From Actinomadura kijaniata NBRC 14229 (lineage in GTDB: Bacteria; Actinomycetota; Actinomycetes; Streptosporangiales; Streptosporangiaceae), in NCBI RefSeq assembly GCF_001552175.1, contig NZ_BCQR01000020.1:1-64000 (forward strand): a DNA stretch of 64,000 bases. Direction: 5' to 3'. The position numbers were made by a program, and so were the translations under genes. Below the pieces are notes generated by a model. It was not told where the DNA came from. It did no database searches and saw only the letters and a list, made by a program, of their open reading frames with translations. Shown here piece after piece: positions 9,290-19,143 of the stretch (position 1 is its first letter; each line of letters opens with the position of its first letter).

Positions 9290-11700
9290 CACAGCGCGCC
9301 GCGCGAGAGGAAGAGCAGAGCACGCCCCGCCCGATGTACGAGGTGGAGCCGTGGTGCGTGCGCGAGAGCGAGCTGCGGCTGGACCGGCTCGCGCAGAGCG
9401 AGTCGGTGTTCGCGCTCGCCAACGGGCACGTGGGCATCCGCGGCAACCTCGACGAGGGAGAGCCGCACGGCCTGCCGGGCACCTACCTCAACTCCCTCTA
9501 CGAGGAACGCCCCCTGCCCCACGCCGAGACCGCCTACGGCTATCCCGAAGAGGGACAGACCGTCATCAACGTCACCAACGGCAAGCTGATCCGGCTGCTG
9601 GTGGACGACGAGCCGTTCGACGTGCGCTACGGCCGCCTGCACCACCACGAACGCATCCTGGACATGCGGGCGGGCACCCTCACCCGCGAGGTCGAGTGGA
9701 CCTCCCCCGCCGAGCGCACCGTGCGGATCCGGTCGGTGCGGATGGTGTCGCTGGTGCAGCGGGCCGTGGTGGCGATCTGCTACGAGGTCGAGCCGGTCGG
9801 GCACTCCGTCCGCGTCGTGGCCCAGTCCGAGCTGGTCGCCAACGAGGCGCTGCCGCGGTCCGGCCGCGACCCCCGCGAGTCCGCCGTGCTGGACTCCCCG
9901 CTGGTGAGCGAGGAGCACGTCGCCAACGGCACCAAGGTCCTGCTGCTGCACCACACCCGCGAGAGCGGCCTGCGGATGGCGGCGGGCATGTCCCACGAGA
10001 TCGACGGCCCCGAGTCGATGGAGCTGGACACCGAGAGCTCCCCGGACGTGGGGCGGCTGACGGTCGCGACCCGGCTGGAGCCCGGCCAGAAGCTGCGGAT
10101 CGTCAAGTACGTCGCCTACGGCTGGTCCAGCCGCCGGTCCCGGCCCGCGCTGCACGACCAGGTGGTGGCGGCGCTGGCGGGCGCCCGCCACACCGGCTGG
10201 GAGGGGCTGCTGCGCGAGCAGCGCGAGTTCCTCGACGAGTTCTGGTGCGGCGCCGACGTCGAGGTCGACGGCGACGCCGAGATCCAGCAGGCGGTGCGGT
10301 TCGGGCTGTTCCACATCCTGCAGTCCGGGGCCCGCGCCGAACGCCGCATGATCCCCGCCAAGGGCCTCACCGGCCCCGGCTACGACGGGCACACGTTCTG
10401 GGACACCGAGACGTTCGTGCTGCCGGTGCTGACCTACACCTACCCCCCGGCCGCCGCCGACGCCCTGGCCTGGCGGCACATGACGCTGTCGCTGGCGCAG
10501 CAGCGCGCGCAGCAGCTCGGGCTGCCGGGCGCGGCGTTCCCGTGGCGGACGATCCGGGGGCAGGAGACGTCGGGCTACTGGCCCGCGGGCACGGCGGCGT
10601 TCCACATCAACGCCGACATCGCCGACGCGGTCGTGCGGTACGTGGACGCCACGCGGGACGAGCGGTTCGAACGCGAGGTCGGGCTGGAGCTGCTGGTCAA
10701 CACGGCCCGGCTGTGGCGCGGACTCGGCCACCACGACGTGGAGGGCGTGTTCCGCATCGACGGCGTCACCGGCCCCGACGAGTACACCGCCGTGGTCGAC
10801 AACAACGTCTACACCAACCTCATGGCGCGGCGGAACCTCCAGGAGGCCGCCGACATGGCGATGCGCCACCCCGACCTGGCCGACCGGCTCGGGGTGACCA
10901 CCGAGGAGGCCGCCTCCTGGCGGGACGCGGCCGCGGCGATGCTGATCCCCTACGACGACCGGCTCGGCGTGCACCCGCAGAGCGAGGGTTTCACCAACCA
11001 CGCCCGCTGGGACTTCCAGGCCACCAAGCCCGACCAGTACCCGCTGCTGCTGAACTTCCCCTACTTCGACCTGTACCGCAAGCAGGTGGTCAAGCAGCCG
11101 GACCTGGTGCTGGCGATGCACCTGTGCGGGGAGGCGTTCACGCCCGAGCAGAAGGCCCGCAACTTCGAGTACTACGAGGCGATCACCGTCCGGGACTCGT
11201 CGCTGTCGGCGCAGACCCAGGCCGTGATCGCCGCCGAGGTGGGGCATCTGGACCTGGCGCACGACTACCTCGGCGAGACCGCGCTGCTGGACCTGCACGA
11301 CCTGAACCGCAACACCCGCGACGGCCTGCACATCGCGTCGATGGCCGGGGCGTGGTCGGGGCTGGTCGCCGGGTTCGGCGGGATGCGGGCCGCGGACGGG
11401 GTGCTGCGGTTCGCGCCGCGGCTGCCCGCCGGGATCAGCCGCATGGCGTTCCGGATGCGCTACCGGGACAACCGGATCAAGGTCACCGTCACCCACGACA
11501 GCGCCGTCTACGAGCTGCTGGACGGGCGGGGCCTGAAGCTGCTGCACCACGGCGAGGAGGTCACGCTGGCCGACGAGCCCGCCGAGCTGCCCATCCCCAA
11601 GCTCCAGGCGCCGTCCCAGGCGCCGTCCCAGCCGCCGGGCCGCGCCCCCATGCCGCGCCGCCTGGACCCGCGCACCCGCTCCACGCGCGGCACCCGCTAG
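9286..11700 (+). CDS. Glycoside hydrolase family 65 (trehalose/maltose/kojibiose phosphorylase type)
   Basis: An 804-residue GH65 protein: N-terminal beta-sandwich (about 1-280), linker helices, (alpha/alpha)6 barrel (about 330-700) and a short C-terminal beta sheet. The family's general acid is Glu499 in the [10 protein letters not shown] motif; substrate and phosphate loops are visible as [19 protein letters not shown] and [17 protein letters not shown]. The reaction expected is phosphorolysis of an alpha-linked glucose disaccharide to beta-glucose 1-phosphate. Which disaccharide (trehalose, maltose, kojibiose, nigerose) cannot be decided by eye. Translationally coupled to the mutase upstream. 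The C-terminal tail (last ~35 residues) is Pro/Gln/Arg-rich and low in complexity. Confidence 0.92.
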   Translation: MTQRAAREEEQSTPRPMYEVEPWCVRESELRLDRLAQSESVFALANGHVGIRGNLDEGEPHGLPGTYLNSLYEERPLPHAETAYGYPEEGQTVINVTNGKLIRLLVDDEPFDVRYGRLHHHERILDMRAGTLTREVEWTSPAERTVRIRSVRMVSLVQRAVVAICYEVEPVGHSVRVVAQSELVANEALPRSGRDPRESAVLDSPLVSEEHVANGTKVLLLHHTRESGLRMAAGMSHEIDGPESMELDTESSPDVGRLTVATRLEPGQKLRIVKYVAYGWSSRRSRPALHDQVVAALAGARHTGWEGLLREQREFLDEFWCGADVEVDGDAEIQQAVRFGLFHILQSGARAERRMIPAKGLTGPGYDGHTFWDTETFVLPVLTYTYPPAAADALAWRHMTLSLAQQRAQQLGLPGAAFPWRTIRGQETSGYWPAGTAAFHINADIADAVVRYVDATRDERFEREVGLELLVNTARLWRGLGHHDVEGVFRIDGVTGPDEYTAVVDNNVYTNLMARRNLQEAADMAMRHPDLADRLGVTTEEAASWRDAAAAMLIPYDDRLGVHPQSEGFTNHARWDFQATKPDQYPLLLNFPYFDLYRKQVVKQPDLVLAMHLCGEAFTPEQKARNFEYYEAITVRDSSLSAQTQAVIAAEVGHLDLAHDYLGETALLDLHDLNRNTRDGLHIASMAGAWSGLVAGFGGMRAADGVLRFAPRLPAGISRMAFRMRYRDNRIKVTVTHDSAVYELLDGRGLKLLHHGEEVTLADEPAELPIPKLQAPSQAPSQPPGRAPMPRRLDPRTRSTRGTR

Positions 11701-11716
11701 GGCGGGCGGCGTCCGG

Positions 11717-12280
11717 TCAGCGGTCGGCGGGGGCGCAGGGGTCGCAGCAGTCCGGCCCGGCGTCCCCGCCGGTCCCGACCGCGACCGGGGCCGGGGCGGC
11801 GTCCTCGCCGGGGTCGTGGCGGACCAGCAGCCGCCGCGGCCCGGGCCCCTGGTCGCCGAGCCGGTCGTAGGGGTTGGCCAGGGCGCACTTGCGGATGGAC
11901 AGACAGCCGCAGCCGATGCAGTCGTCGAGGCTGTCGCGCAGCTTGCGCAGCTGCTCGATGCGCTCGTCCAGGTCGGCGCGCCACATCTCCGACAGCCGCG
12001 CCCAGTCCTCGGCGGTGGGGGTCCGCTCGCACGGCAGCGTCTCCAGCGCCTCCTTGATCGTGGCGAGCGGGATGCCGACCCGCTGGGAGACCTTGATGAA
12101 CGCGACCCGGCGCAGCGTGTCGCGGGAGAAGCGCCGCTGGTTGCCGGCCGTGCGGCGGCTGGTGATGAGGCCCTTGGACTCGTAGAAGTGCAGCGCCGAG
12201 ACCGCGACCCCGCTGCGTTCGGCGAGCTGTCCCACGGTCAGCTCGTTGACCCTGTACTCCAGACGCGTCATGTCCGGCAT
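11717..12280 (-). CDS. soxR: Redox-sensitive transcriptional activator SoxR
   Basis: A MerR-family regulator of up to 187 residues (alternative start MTRLEY at 12271). It has the winged HTH ([21 protein letters not shown]), the dimerisation helix, and the diagnostic [2Fe-2S] motif [12 protein letters not shown] with ligands Cys121, Cys124, Cys126 and Cys132. In actinomycetes SoxR answers redox-cycling compounds rather than superoxide as such. A C-terminal extension of ~55 residues ends with an extra cysteine cluster, DCCDPC. It lies downstream of the DUF308 gene on the same strand (gap 49) and is convergent with GH65. A matching SoxR box occurs 8 kb away in front of the PPOX gene at 20231. 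Confidence 0.95.
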   Translation of the reverse strand: MPDMTRLEYRVNELTVGQLAERSGVAVSALHFYESKGLITSRRTAGNQRRFSRDTLRRVAFIKVSQRVGIPLATIKEALETLPCERTPTAEDWARLSEMWRADLDERIEQLRKLRDSLDDCIGCGCLSIRKCALANPYDRLGDQGPGPRRLLVRHDPGEDAAPAPVAVGTGGDAGPDCCDPCAPADR

Positions 12281-12329
12281 CCTATGAGGCCGGGCGGCGC
12301 GTGGAACCCCCCGTCCACTCCCGCGGGCC

Positions 12330-12923
12330 CTACAGCGGCGCGGCCGACGTCCCGCCGGACCCGGCCTGGTGCCGGTACCGCTCGGCGGCGCGCCTGCCCA
12401 GGGCGCGGGCCCGGAACGCCCCGCCGATCAGCAGCGCCCCGAACACCAGCGCGACGATCCCGACGACCCGCACCATCGCCAGCGCGCCGTCCACCGGCCA
12501 GGCGAACAGCAGCACGCCGAACAGCACCGACACCAGACCGGTCAGCGCGTAGGTCCAGGAGCCGTCGACCTCGTGGCGCAGCCCGAACGCCGCGATGATC
12601 TCCATGACGCCGGTGACGACCGCCCAGCCGGCGATCAGGTACAGCAGCGCCAGCGCGGTCAGGCCGGGCCGCAGCAGCGCCAGCATGCCGAACGCGATGC
12701 CCGCGATCCCGACCAGCGCCAGCAGCCAGCGGGCCGCCCCGCCCCGGCCGCCGACCGCCGCCAGCAGGCCGAACACCCCGTCGACCAGGGCGTAGGCACC
12801 GGTCACGACCACCATGGCCCACAGGGTGATCTCCGGGCGGAACAGCGCCAGCACCCCGAACAGCACGGCGAACAGGCCGCGCAGCGCCAGCACCCACCAG
12901 TTGCGGGTGATCATGTCAAACAT
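12330..12923 (-). CDS. HdeD/DUF308-family membrane protein
   Basis: A 197-residue integral membrane protein with six hydrophobic segments arranged as three two-helix repeats, as in the HdeD (DUF308) family (e.g. [19 protein letters not shown], repeated in kind as [18 protein letters not shown] and [18 protein letters not shown]). Escherichia coli HdeD helps acid resistance at high density, but actinobacterial members have no established function. A basic tail follows the last helix. Its start overlaps the end of the ClpB-like gene by eight bases, so the two are probably cotranscribed, with soxR next. Confidence 0.85.
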   Translation of the reverse strand: MFDMITRNWWVLALRGLFAVLFGVLALFRPEITLWAMVVVTGAYALVDGVFGLLAAVGGRGGAARWLLALVGIAGIAFGMLALLRPGLTALALLYLIAGWAVVTGVMEIIAAFGLRHEVDGSWTYALTGLVSVLFGVLLFAWPVDGALAMVRVVGIVALVFGALLIGGAFRARALGRRAAERYRHQAGSGGTSAAPL

Positions 12924-13617
12924 CGGTACCTCCCGTGTTGTCGGCGCCCGTGGTCGTGCCCGCGACCGTGGCCGTGCCCGTGACGGGGGCCGAGTGGACG
13001 TCGATGGCCAGGGCGACGTCGTCGCCCGCGTCGATCCGGACGTGCGCGCCCTCGGGGATCTCGCCGTTCAGCAGCATCCGCGACAGCGGGTCGTCGACCT
13101 CCCGCCGGAGGGCGCGGCGCAGCGGGCGGGCGCCGAACTCGGCCTGGGCGGCCAGCAGTCGCGCGGCGGCCGCGTCGGGGTTGGCGGCCAGCGCCAGCAG
13201 CAGGTGCTCGGGCCCGATGTAGCCGGCCTGGAGCGCCCGCGAGATCCGCTGGGAGTCCAGCAGCGCCCGCTTGGCGGCCGGGGTGAGGGTGGTGGGCGCC
13301 TCGCCGGGCGTGCCGGAGCCGGTGAGGTCGCCGACGCGGGCCAGCAGCGCGTCCGGTTCGGCCCCGGCGGCGCGCAGCAGCCCGCGCGCCGGGTCGGTCC
13401 GCGCGGCGGCGCCCAGCAGGTCCAGCACGTCCAGGTCGGGCGCGCCGCGCCGCGCGGCCCGTTGCAGCGCCTGGGCCAGCAGTTCCCGGCCGGGACCGCT
13501 CAGCATGCCGCCGACGTCCACCCGCTGCACCCCGCCGGGGCGCGGCGGCCAGGACTCGGGCGCGCCGGACAGCCTCCCCGTCAGGTACTCGAACCCGCGG
13601 AACGGATCGTCGGACAT
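12916..13617 (-). CDS. Short ClpB-like protein: Clp N-domains joined to a D2-small-like tail, no AAA+ modules
   Basis: A 233-residue protein. Residues ~38-155 hold two Clp N-domain-like helical repeats; the second contains the hallmark AGYIGPEHLLLALAANPD. Directly after it, residues ~165-205 (FGARPLRRALRREVDDPLSR, then NGEIPEGAHVRIDA) match the end of the ClpB/ClpC second ATPase small domain. Both Walker motifs and about 500 residues of AAA+ core are missing. Start ATG (MSDDPF) was chosen because family similarity begins there; the upstream extension is arginine/proline-rich noise. A Ser/Thr/Gly tail ends the protein. It might act as an adaptor or competitor for Clp partners, which is conjecture. 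Confidence 0.72.
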   Translation of the reverse strand: MSDDPFRGFEYLTGRLSGAPESWPPRPGGVQRVDVGGMLSGPGRELLAQALQRAARRGAPDLDVLDLLGAAARTDPARGLLRAAGAEPDALLARVGDLTGSGTPGEAPTTLTPAAKRALLDSQRISRALQAGYIGPEHLLLALAANPDAAAARLLAAQAEFGARPLRRALRREVDDPLSRMLLNGEIPEGAHVRIDAGDDVALAIDVHSAPVTGTATVAGTTTGADNTGGTDV

Positions 13618-13770
13618 CGAGCCGAACGGTGTGCTGGCCAAGGCTTCCCCCGAGACGCGCCGCCCCGCCCCGCGGCGATCACGGGGCCCTAGTGCAGGGC
13701 TAGCCGGGCGGCGTGGTCGGCAAGACCAAGGAACGTCCCGGATTGGGCAAAAGCACCCGGTCAACGAGGA

Positions 13771-13810
13771 AGGGGACGGCCCCGGGGGATATCTCCCGGG
13801 GCCGTCCCCT
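13771..13810 (-). terminator. Strong hairpin downstream of pckG
   Basis: Perfect 16-bp arms (AGGGGACGGCCCCGGG and its complement) around an 8-base loop, beginning 12 bases after the pckG stop codon. No U-tract follows, as is common for actinobacterial factor-independent terminators. Confidence 0.8.
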
Positions 13811-13821
13811 ACCTGCTCAGG

Positions 13822-15639
<1,818 letters not shown>

Positions 15640-15702
15640 GGGCAACTCCTTCAGCAGTTCGCAGGATCTCTGCATCATGAACAAGACCCTGCGTTTTTGC
15701 CA

Positions 15703-15718
15703 TTTGGTCTGGACCACT
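15703..15718. promoter_or_regulatory. DasR-like (dre-type) palindrome upstream of pckG
   Basis: TGGTC-TG-GACCA at 15705-15716 with an ACT continuation on one side. The core agrees with the dre consensus TGGTCTAGACCA of the GntR-family regulator DasR except at one central base. It sits 66-80 bases upstream of the pckG GTG, a promoter-proximal position. DasR senses glucosamine 6-phosphate in Streptomyces; whether a DasR acts here is inference. Confidence 0.42.
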
Positions 15719-15796
15719 CGGTCCCCCATTTGAGGGGTCTTGGTACCCGTTTGTGATTGATCTCACCTCGGATGACCCCGTTACGGGCGGGTTTCC

Positions 15797-15816
15797 ACCG
15801 TCCGCATGAAGACGGT
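15797..15816 (-). terminator. Small hairpin at the end of the mod operon
   Basis: ACCGTC and GACGGT arms around an 8-base loop, starting at the last base of the modC stop codon on the minus strand. It is short (6-bp stem), so termination is only plausible. Confidence 0.4.
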
Positions 15817-16922
15817 CAGGCTGGGTATACGTGCGTTTCGGCCGCCTTGACCGCGGCCCATATCGTGCTGCCCTCGATCAATTCCAGTTCCGCGACGGCC
15901 GCCGGGGTCACGTCGGCGGCGGCGGACAGCGGCGGACCCTCCAACTGCACGCGCACGCGGTCCCCCTGGCGTTCCACGCCCCCCACGCGCGCCTGCCACA
16001 GGTTGCGGGGGCTGCCGTCGGGGCGGGTGCGGTACAGGGCAACCGATGCTGGCGCGAAGGATAGAAAAACATCACCTTCGAGATAGTCGACCACGTTCAG
16101 GTCGATCATGTCCCCGTCCTGTTCGTCGCGGACCGTCACGACCGTCCCCCGGGCGTGGCCTCGGTAGAGGTTGAGGCCGACCAGGCGCGCCACGTAGTCG
16201 GTGCGGGGCCGCCGGGCGATCTCGGCGGGCGAGCCCCGCTGGACCAGGCGGCCGTCCTCCACGACGACCAGGCGGTCGGCGAGGACCATGGCGTCCAAGG
16301 GGTCGTGGGTGACCAGGACCGCCGCGCCGGCGAAGCCCGCCAGGTGGCGGCGCAGGGCGGCGCGGATCTCCAGCCGGGTGTGGGCGTCCAGGGCCGACAG
16401 CGGCTCGTCCAGCAGCAGCAGGCGGGGCTCGACGGCCAGCGCGCGGGCGAGGGCGACGCGCTGGGCCTGCCCGCCGGACAGGGCGCGCGGCCGGGCGGCG
16501 GCGTGCTCGGCGAGCCCGACCCGGTCCAGCCACGCGGCGGCGCGGGCGCGGGCGGCCTTCCTGCCCAGCCCCTGGCAGCGGAGCCCGAACGCGACGTTGT
16601 CCAGCGCGCTGAGGTGCGGGAACAGCAGGTAGTCCTGGAACACCATGCCGATGCCGCGCCGGTCGGGCGGCAGGTGCCGCAGGTCGGTCCCGTCCACGCG
16701 GACGTGCCCGCCGGCGGTCGGGACGAGCCCGGCCAGGGCGCGCAGGGCGGTGCTCTTGCCCGCGCCGTTGGGGCCGAGCAGCGCGACGACCTCGCCGGGC
16801 GCGGCGGCGAGCGCCAGGTCCAGGTCGAACGCGGCGCGCCGCACCACCAGCCGGGCGTCCAGTCCGGCGGCCCCGGCACGTGTCCCGGCCGTCGTGCCGG
16901 TCGCGTCGGTCGCGTCGGTCAT
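15816..16922 (-). CDS. modC: Molybdate ABC transporter ATP-binding protein
   Basis: A 368-residue ABC ATPase energising molybdate (or tungstate) uptake. Walker A is GPNGAGKST, the signature is LSGGQAQR, Walker B is LLLLDEPLSALD, and the switch His is in LVTHDPLD. The C-terminal ~110 residues form the regulatory Mop/TOBE-like region (YLEGDVFLSFAPASVALY, then NLWQARVGGVERQGDRVRVQ). It overlaps modB by four bases (ATGA), and follows modA and modB in one operon. The N-terminus carries an Ala/Thr-rich extension of about 20 residues; a later start is possible. Confidence 0.93.
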   Translation of the reverse strand: MTDATDATGTTAGTRAGAAGLDARLVVRRAAFDLDLALAAAPGEVVALLGPNGAGKSTALRALAGLVPTAGGHVRVDGTDLRHLPPDRRGIGMVFQDYLLFPHLSALDNVAFGLRCQGLGRKAARARAAAWLDRVGLAEHAAARPRALSGGQAQRVALARALAVEPRLLLLDEPLSALDAHTRLEIRAALRRHLAGFAGAAVLVTHDPLDAMVLADRLVVVEDGRLVQRGSPAEIARRPRTDYVARLVGLNLYRGHARGTVVTVRDEQDGDMIDLNVVDYLEGDVFLSFAPASVALYRTRPDGSPRNLWQARVGGVERQGDRVRVQLEGPPLSAAADVTPAAVAELELIEGSTIWAAVKAAETHVYPA

Positions 16923-17761
16923 GCGGCCCCCGTCCACCGGTCCCGGAGCGCGGCCAGCACCAGCACCGACACCGCCAGCAGCACCAGGCTCAGCACGATC
17001 GCGGCCTGCGGGTCGGTCTCCAGCGCCAGGTAGACCGCCAGCGGCATGGTCTGGGTGCGGCCGGGGAAGTTGCCCGCGAACGTGATCGTCGCGCCGAACT
17101 CGCCCAGCGCCCGCGCCCAGCACAGCACCGCGCCCGCCGCGACGCCGGGCGCGACCAGCGGCAGCGTGACGCGCCGGAACACCGTCCAGCGGCCCGCGCC
17201 GAGGGTGGCGGCGGCCTCCTCGTAGCGCAGGTCGGCGGCGCGGATCGCGCCCTCCACGCTGATCACCAGGAACGGCATCGCCACGAACGTCTCGGCCAGC
17301 ACCACCCCGGCGGTGCTGAACGGCAGCGTGATCCCGAACCAGGCGTCCAGCCACTGCCCCACCACGCCCCGGCGGCCCAGCACCAGCAGCAGCGCGACGC
17401 CGCCGACCACCGGGGGCAGCACCAGCGGGACGGTGACCAGCGCCCGGACCAGCCGCACGCCCCGGAACGGCACCCGCGCCAGCATCCACGCCAGCGGCAC
17501 CCCCAGCAGCAGGCACAGCGCGGTGGCGAGGGTGGCGGTCACCAGCGACAGCCGCAGCGCCTCCAGGACGTGCGGCTGGGCGAGGCGGGTGCCGAGGGTG
17601 GACCAGGGGGCGCGCCACAGCAGCCCGGCCAGCGGCAGGACCAGGAACGCCAGGCCCAGCAGGGCGGGCAGCAGCAGGACCAGCGGTACCCGCCCGCTGG
17701 GCGCGCGCCGGGCGCGGGCGGCGCGTTCGGCGGACGGGGCGGCGGGCGGGGCGGCGGTCAC
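16919..17761 (-). CDS. modB: Molybdate ABC transporter permease
   Basis: A 280-residue inner-membrane permease with about six transmembrane helices and the BPD-transporter EAA loop (YEEAAATLGAGRWTVFRRV) that contacts ModC. The ARALGEFGATITFAGNFPG segment near the C-terminus is characteristic of ModB/CysTW permeases. The GTG start overlaps the modA stop (GTGA), so translation is coupled. A short Ala/Arg-rich N-terminal stretch precedes the first helix. Confidence 0.93.
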   Translation of the reverse strand: MTAAPPAAPSAERAARARRAPSGRVPLVLLLPALLGLAFLVLPLAGLLWRAPWSTLGTRLAQPHVLEALRLSLVTATLATALCLLLGVPLAWMLARVPFRGVRLVRALVTVPLVLPPVVGGVALLLVLGRRGVVGQWLDAWFGITLPFSTAGVVLAETFVAMPFLVISVEGAIRAADLRYEEAAATLGAGRWTVFRRVTLPLVAPGVAAGAVLCWARALGEFGATITFAGNFPGRTQTMPLAVYLALETDPQAAIVLSLVLLAVSVLVLAALRDRWTGAA

Positions 17762-18516
17762 GGCGCCTCGAACCCGGCCCCGGTGAGCGCGGCGCGGCCC
17801 TGCCGCGACAGCACCAGGTCGACGAACTCCCTGGCCAGCGCCGACTGCGGAGCCCTGGCCAGGGGCGCGATCGGGTAGTCGTTGACGGCCTTGGCGGACT
17901 CGGGGAACTCCACGCCGCGCACCTGGGCGGTCGCGGCCCTGACGTCGGTGCGGTAGACGAGCCCGGCGTCGGCCTCGCCCATGCGGACCTTGGTGAGCAC
18001 GGCCTTGACGTCCTGCTCCCGCGAGACCGGCCGGACGGTGACCCCGGCGGCCGACAGCGCCTTCCCGGCCGCCGCTCCGCACGGGGCCTGCTCGGCGCAC
18101 AGCACGACCTTCAGGCCGGGCCGCGCCAGGTCGGCGAGCGCGGCGACCTTGCCGCCCTCCTTCGCGGGGACCGCGATGACCAGGCGGTTCCTGGCGAACA
18201 CGCGGGGCTGCCCGGCGGTCGCGCCCCCGTCGGCGACCGGCTTCATGGCGGCGGGACTGGCGGCGGCGAACACGTCGGCCGGGGCCCCCTGGGTGATCTG
18301 CTGCGCCAGGGTGGGGCTGCCGCCGAAGTTGAACCGCACCCGCACGCCCGGACGCGTCCCCTCGAACGCCTTCCCGAGGGCGGTGAACGTCTCGGTGAGC
18401 GACGCGGCGGCGAACACCGTCAGCGTCCGGTCGCCGCCCCCGCCCTCGGCCTCTCCGCACCCCGCCGCCGCGGCGAGCAGGGCGAGGGCGGCCGTGGCGA
18501 TGCTGGCGCGCTTCAT
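17758..18516 (-). CDS. modA: Molybdate-binding lipoprotein
   Basis: A 252-residue extracytoplasmic solute-binding protein. A lipoprotein signal peptide is clear: MKR, a hydrophobic run, then the lipobox AAAGC with Cys20 as the lipidated residue. ModA hallmarks follow: LTVFAAASLTETFTALGKAF, FNFGGSPTLAQQITQGAPAD and VFAAASPAAM, which build the oxyanion site. It is the first transporter gene of the operon, 27 bases after the TOBE-domain regulator. Confidence 0.94.
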   Translation of the reverse strand: MKRASIATAALALLAAAAGCGEAEGGGGDRTLTVFAAASLTETFTALGKAFEGTRPGVRVRFNFGGSPTLAQQITQGAPADVFAAASPAAMKPVADGGATAGQPRVFARNRLVIAVPAKEGGKVAALADLARPGLKVVLCAEQAPCGAAAGKALSAAGVTVRPVSREQDVKAVLTKVRMGEADAGLVYRTDVRAATAQVRGVEFPESAKAVNDYPIAPLARAPQSALAREFVDLVLSRQGRAALTGAGFEAP

Positions 18517-18543
18517 CTGTGTGCACTCCTGGACTTGGGGACG

Positions 18544-18939
18544 TCAGGCGGGGCCGGGGCGTTCCACGACCACGGTGGTGGACTTCACGACGGCCTCGGC
18601 GACCACGCCGACCTCCAGGCCGAGTTCGTCGGCCGCCTCGCGGCTCATCAGCGACACGATCCGGAACGGCCCGGCCTGGATGTCGACCTTGGCCATCACG
18701 CGGTCGCGCACGATGTCGGTGACGATGCCGCGCATCCGGTTGCGCGCCGAGGAGAAGCCGGGCTCGCCGTCCTGGCGGGACTGGGCGCGCACGAACGCGG
18801 CCAGTTCGGCGCCGGGGATGATGCGGTGCCCGTGCTCGTCGCGGGTGGCGGGCAGTCTCCCGCCGTCCACCCAGCGGCGCACGGTGTCGGCGCTGACCCC
18901 GAGCAGGGCCGCGGCCTCGCTGATGCGGAACGTGGTCAC
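18544..18939 (-). CDS. MerR-like HTH plus TOBE (molbindin) regulator of the mod operon
   Basis: A 131-residue protein with an excisionase/MerR-type HTH at the N-terminus (ISEAAALLGVSADTVRRWVD, residues ~5-25) and a Mop/TOBE domain at the C-terminus (MRGIVTDIVRDRVMAKVDIQ, then VSLMSREAADELGLEVGVVA), which in this family binds molybdate. It heads the mod operon and is the likely molybdate-responsive regulator of it, replacing a ModE-type LysR-like protein. The GTG start begins the HTH; a -10-like TACGCT lies only about seven bases upstream of the GTG, so the mRNA may be leaderless. Confidence 0.85.
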   Translation of the reverse strand: MTTFRISEAAALLGVSADTVRRWVDGGRLPATRDEHGHRIIPGAELAAFVRAQSRQDGEPGFSSARNRMRGIVTDIVRDRVMAKVDIQAGPFRIVSLMSREAADELGLEVGVVAEAVVKSTTVVVERPGPA

Positions 18940-18960
18940 ACCGCAAAGCGTAGACCCTCG

Positions 18961-18979
18961 CAGATGCGTGGCACATCTG
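18961..18979. promoter_or_regulatory. Inverted repeat upstream of the mod regulator
   Basis: CAGATG-N7-CATCTG, perfect 6-bp arms, 22 bases upstream of the regulator's GTG and just upstream of its -10-like TACGCT. The place suggests an operator for autoregulation of the mod operon. A further CAGATG is present at about 19025. Confidence 0.4.
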
Positions 18980-19057
18980 GAGATAGCCCCAGGAGTTGCG
19001 AGTGGAAGTCGATGATCTCCCTGGCAGATGCTCCAACCACGCGATCGCCGGAGCGTG

Positions 19058-19074
19058 ACCGAATCCGCTTCGGT
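19058..19074. promoter_or_regulatory. Palindrome ACCGAA-N5-TTCGGT upstream of the esterase gene (copy 1)
   Basis: A perfect 6-bp-arm palindrome in the divergent spacer, 70 bases before the TTG start of the HSL-type hydrolase. The same 12 conserved bases with the same 5-base gap recur at 49390 and 52024, each in front of another gene. It is the form expected of a TetR-family operator; the cognate regulator is not next to any copy. Confidence 0.6.
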
Positions 19075-19143
19075 TCGGGGTTTCCGGCATCCGCCCCGGA
19101 TGCCACCATCGGGGAGGAATCCCGACCGGTCAGAGGAGGAACG

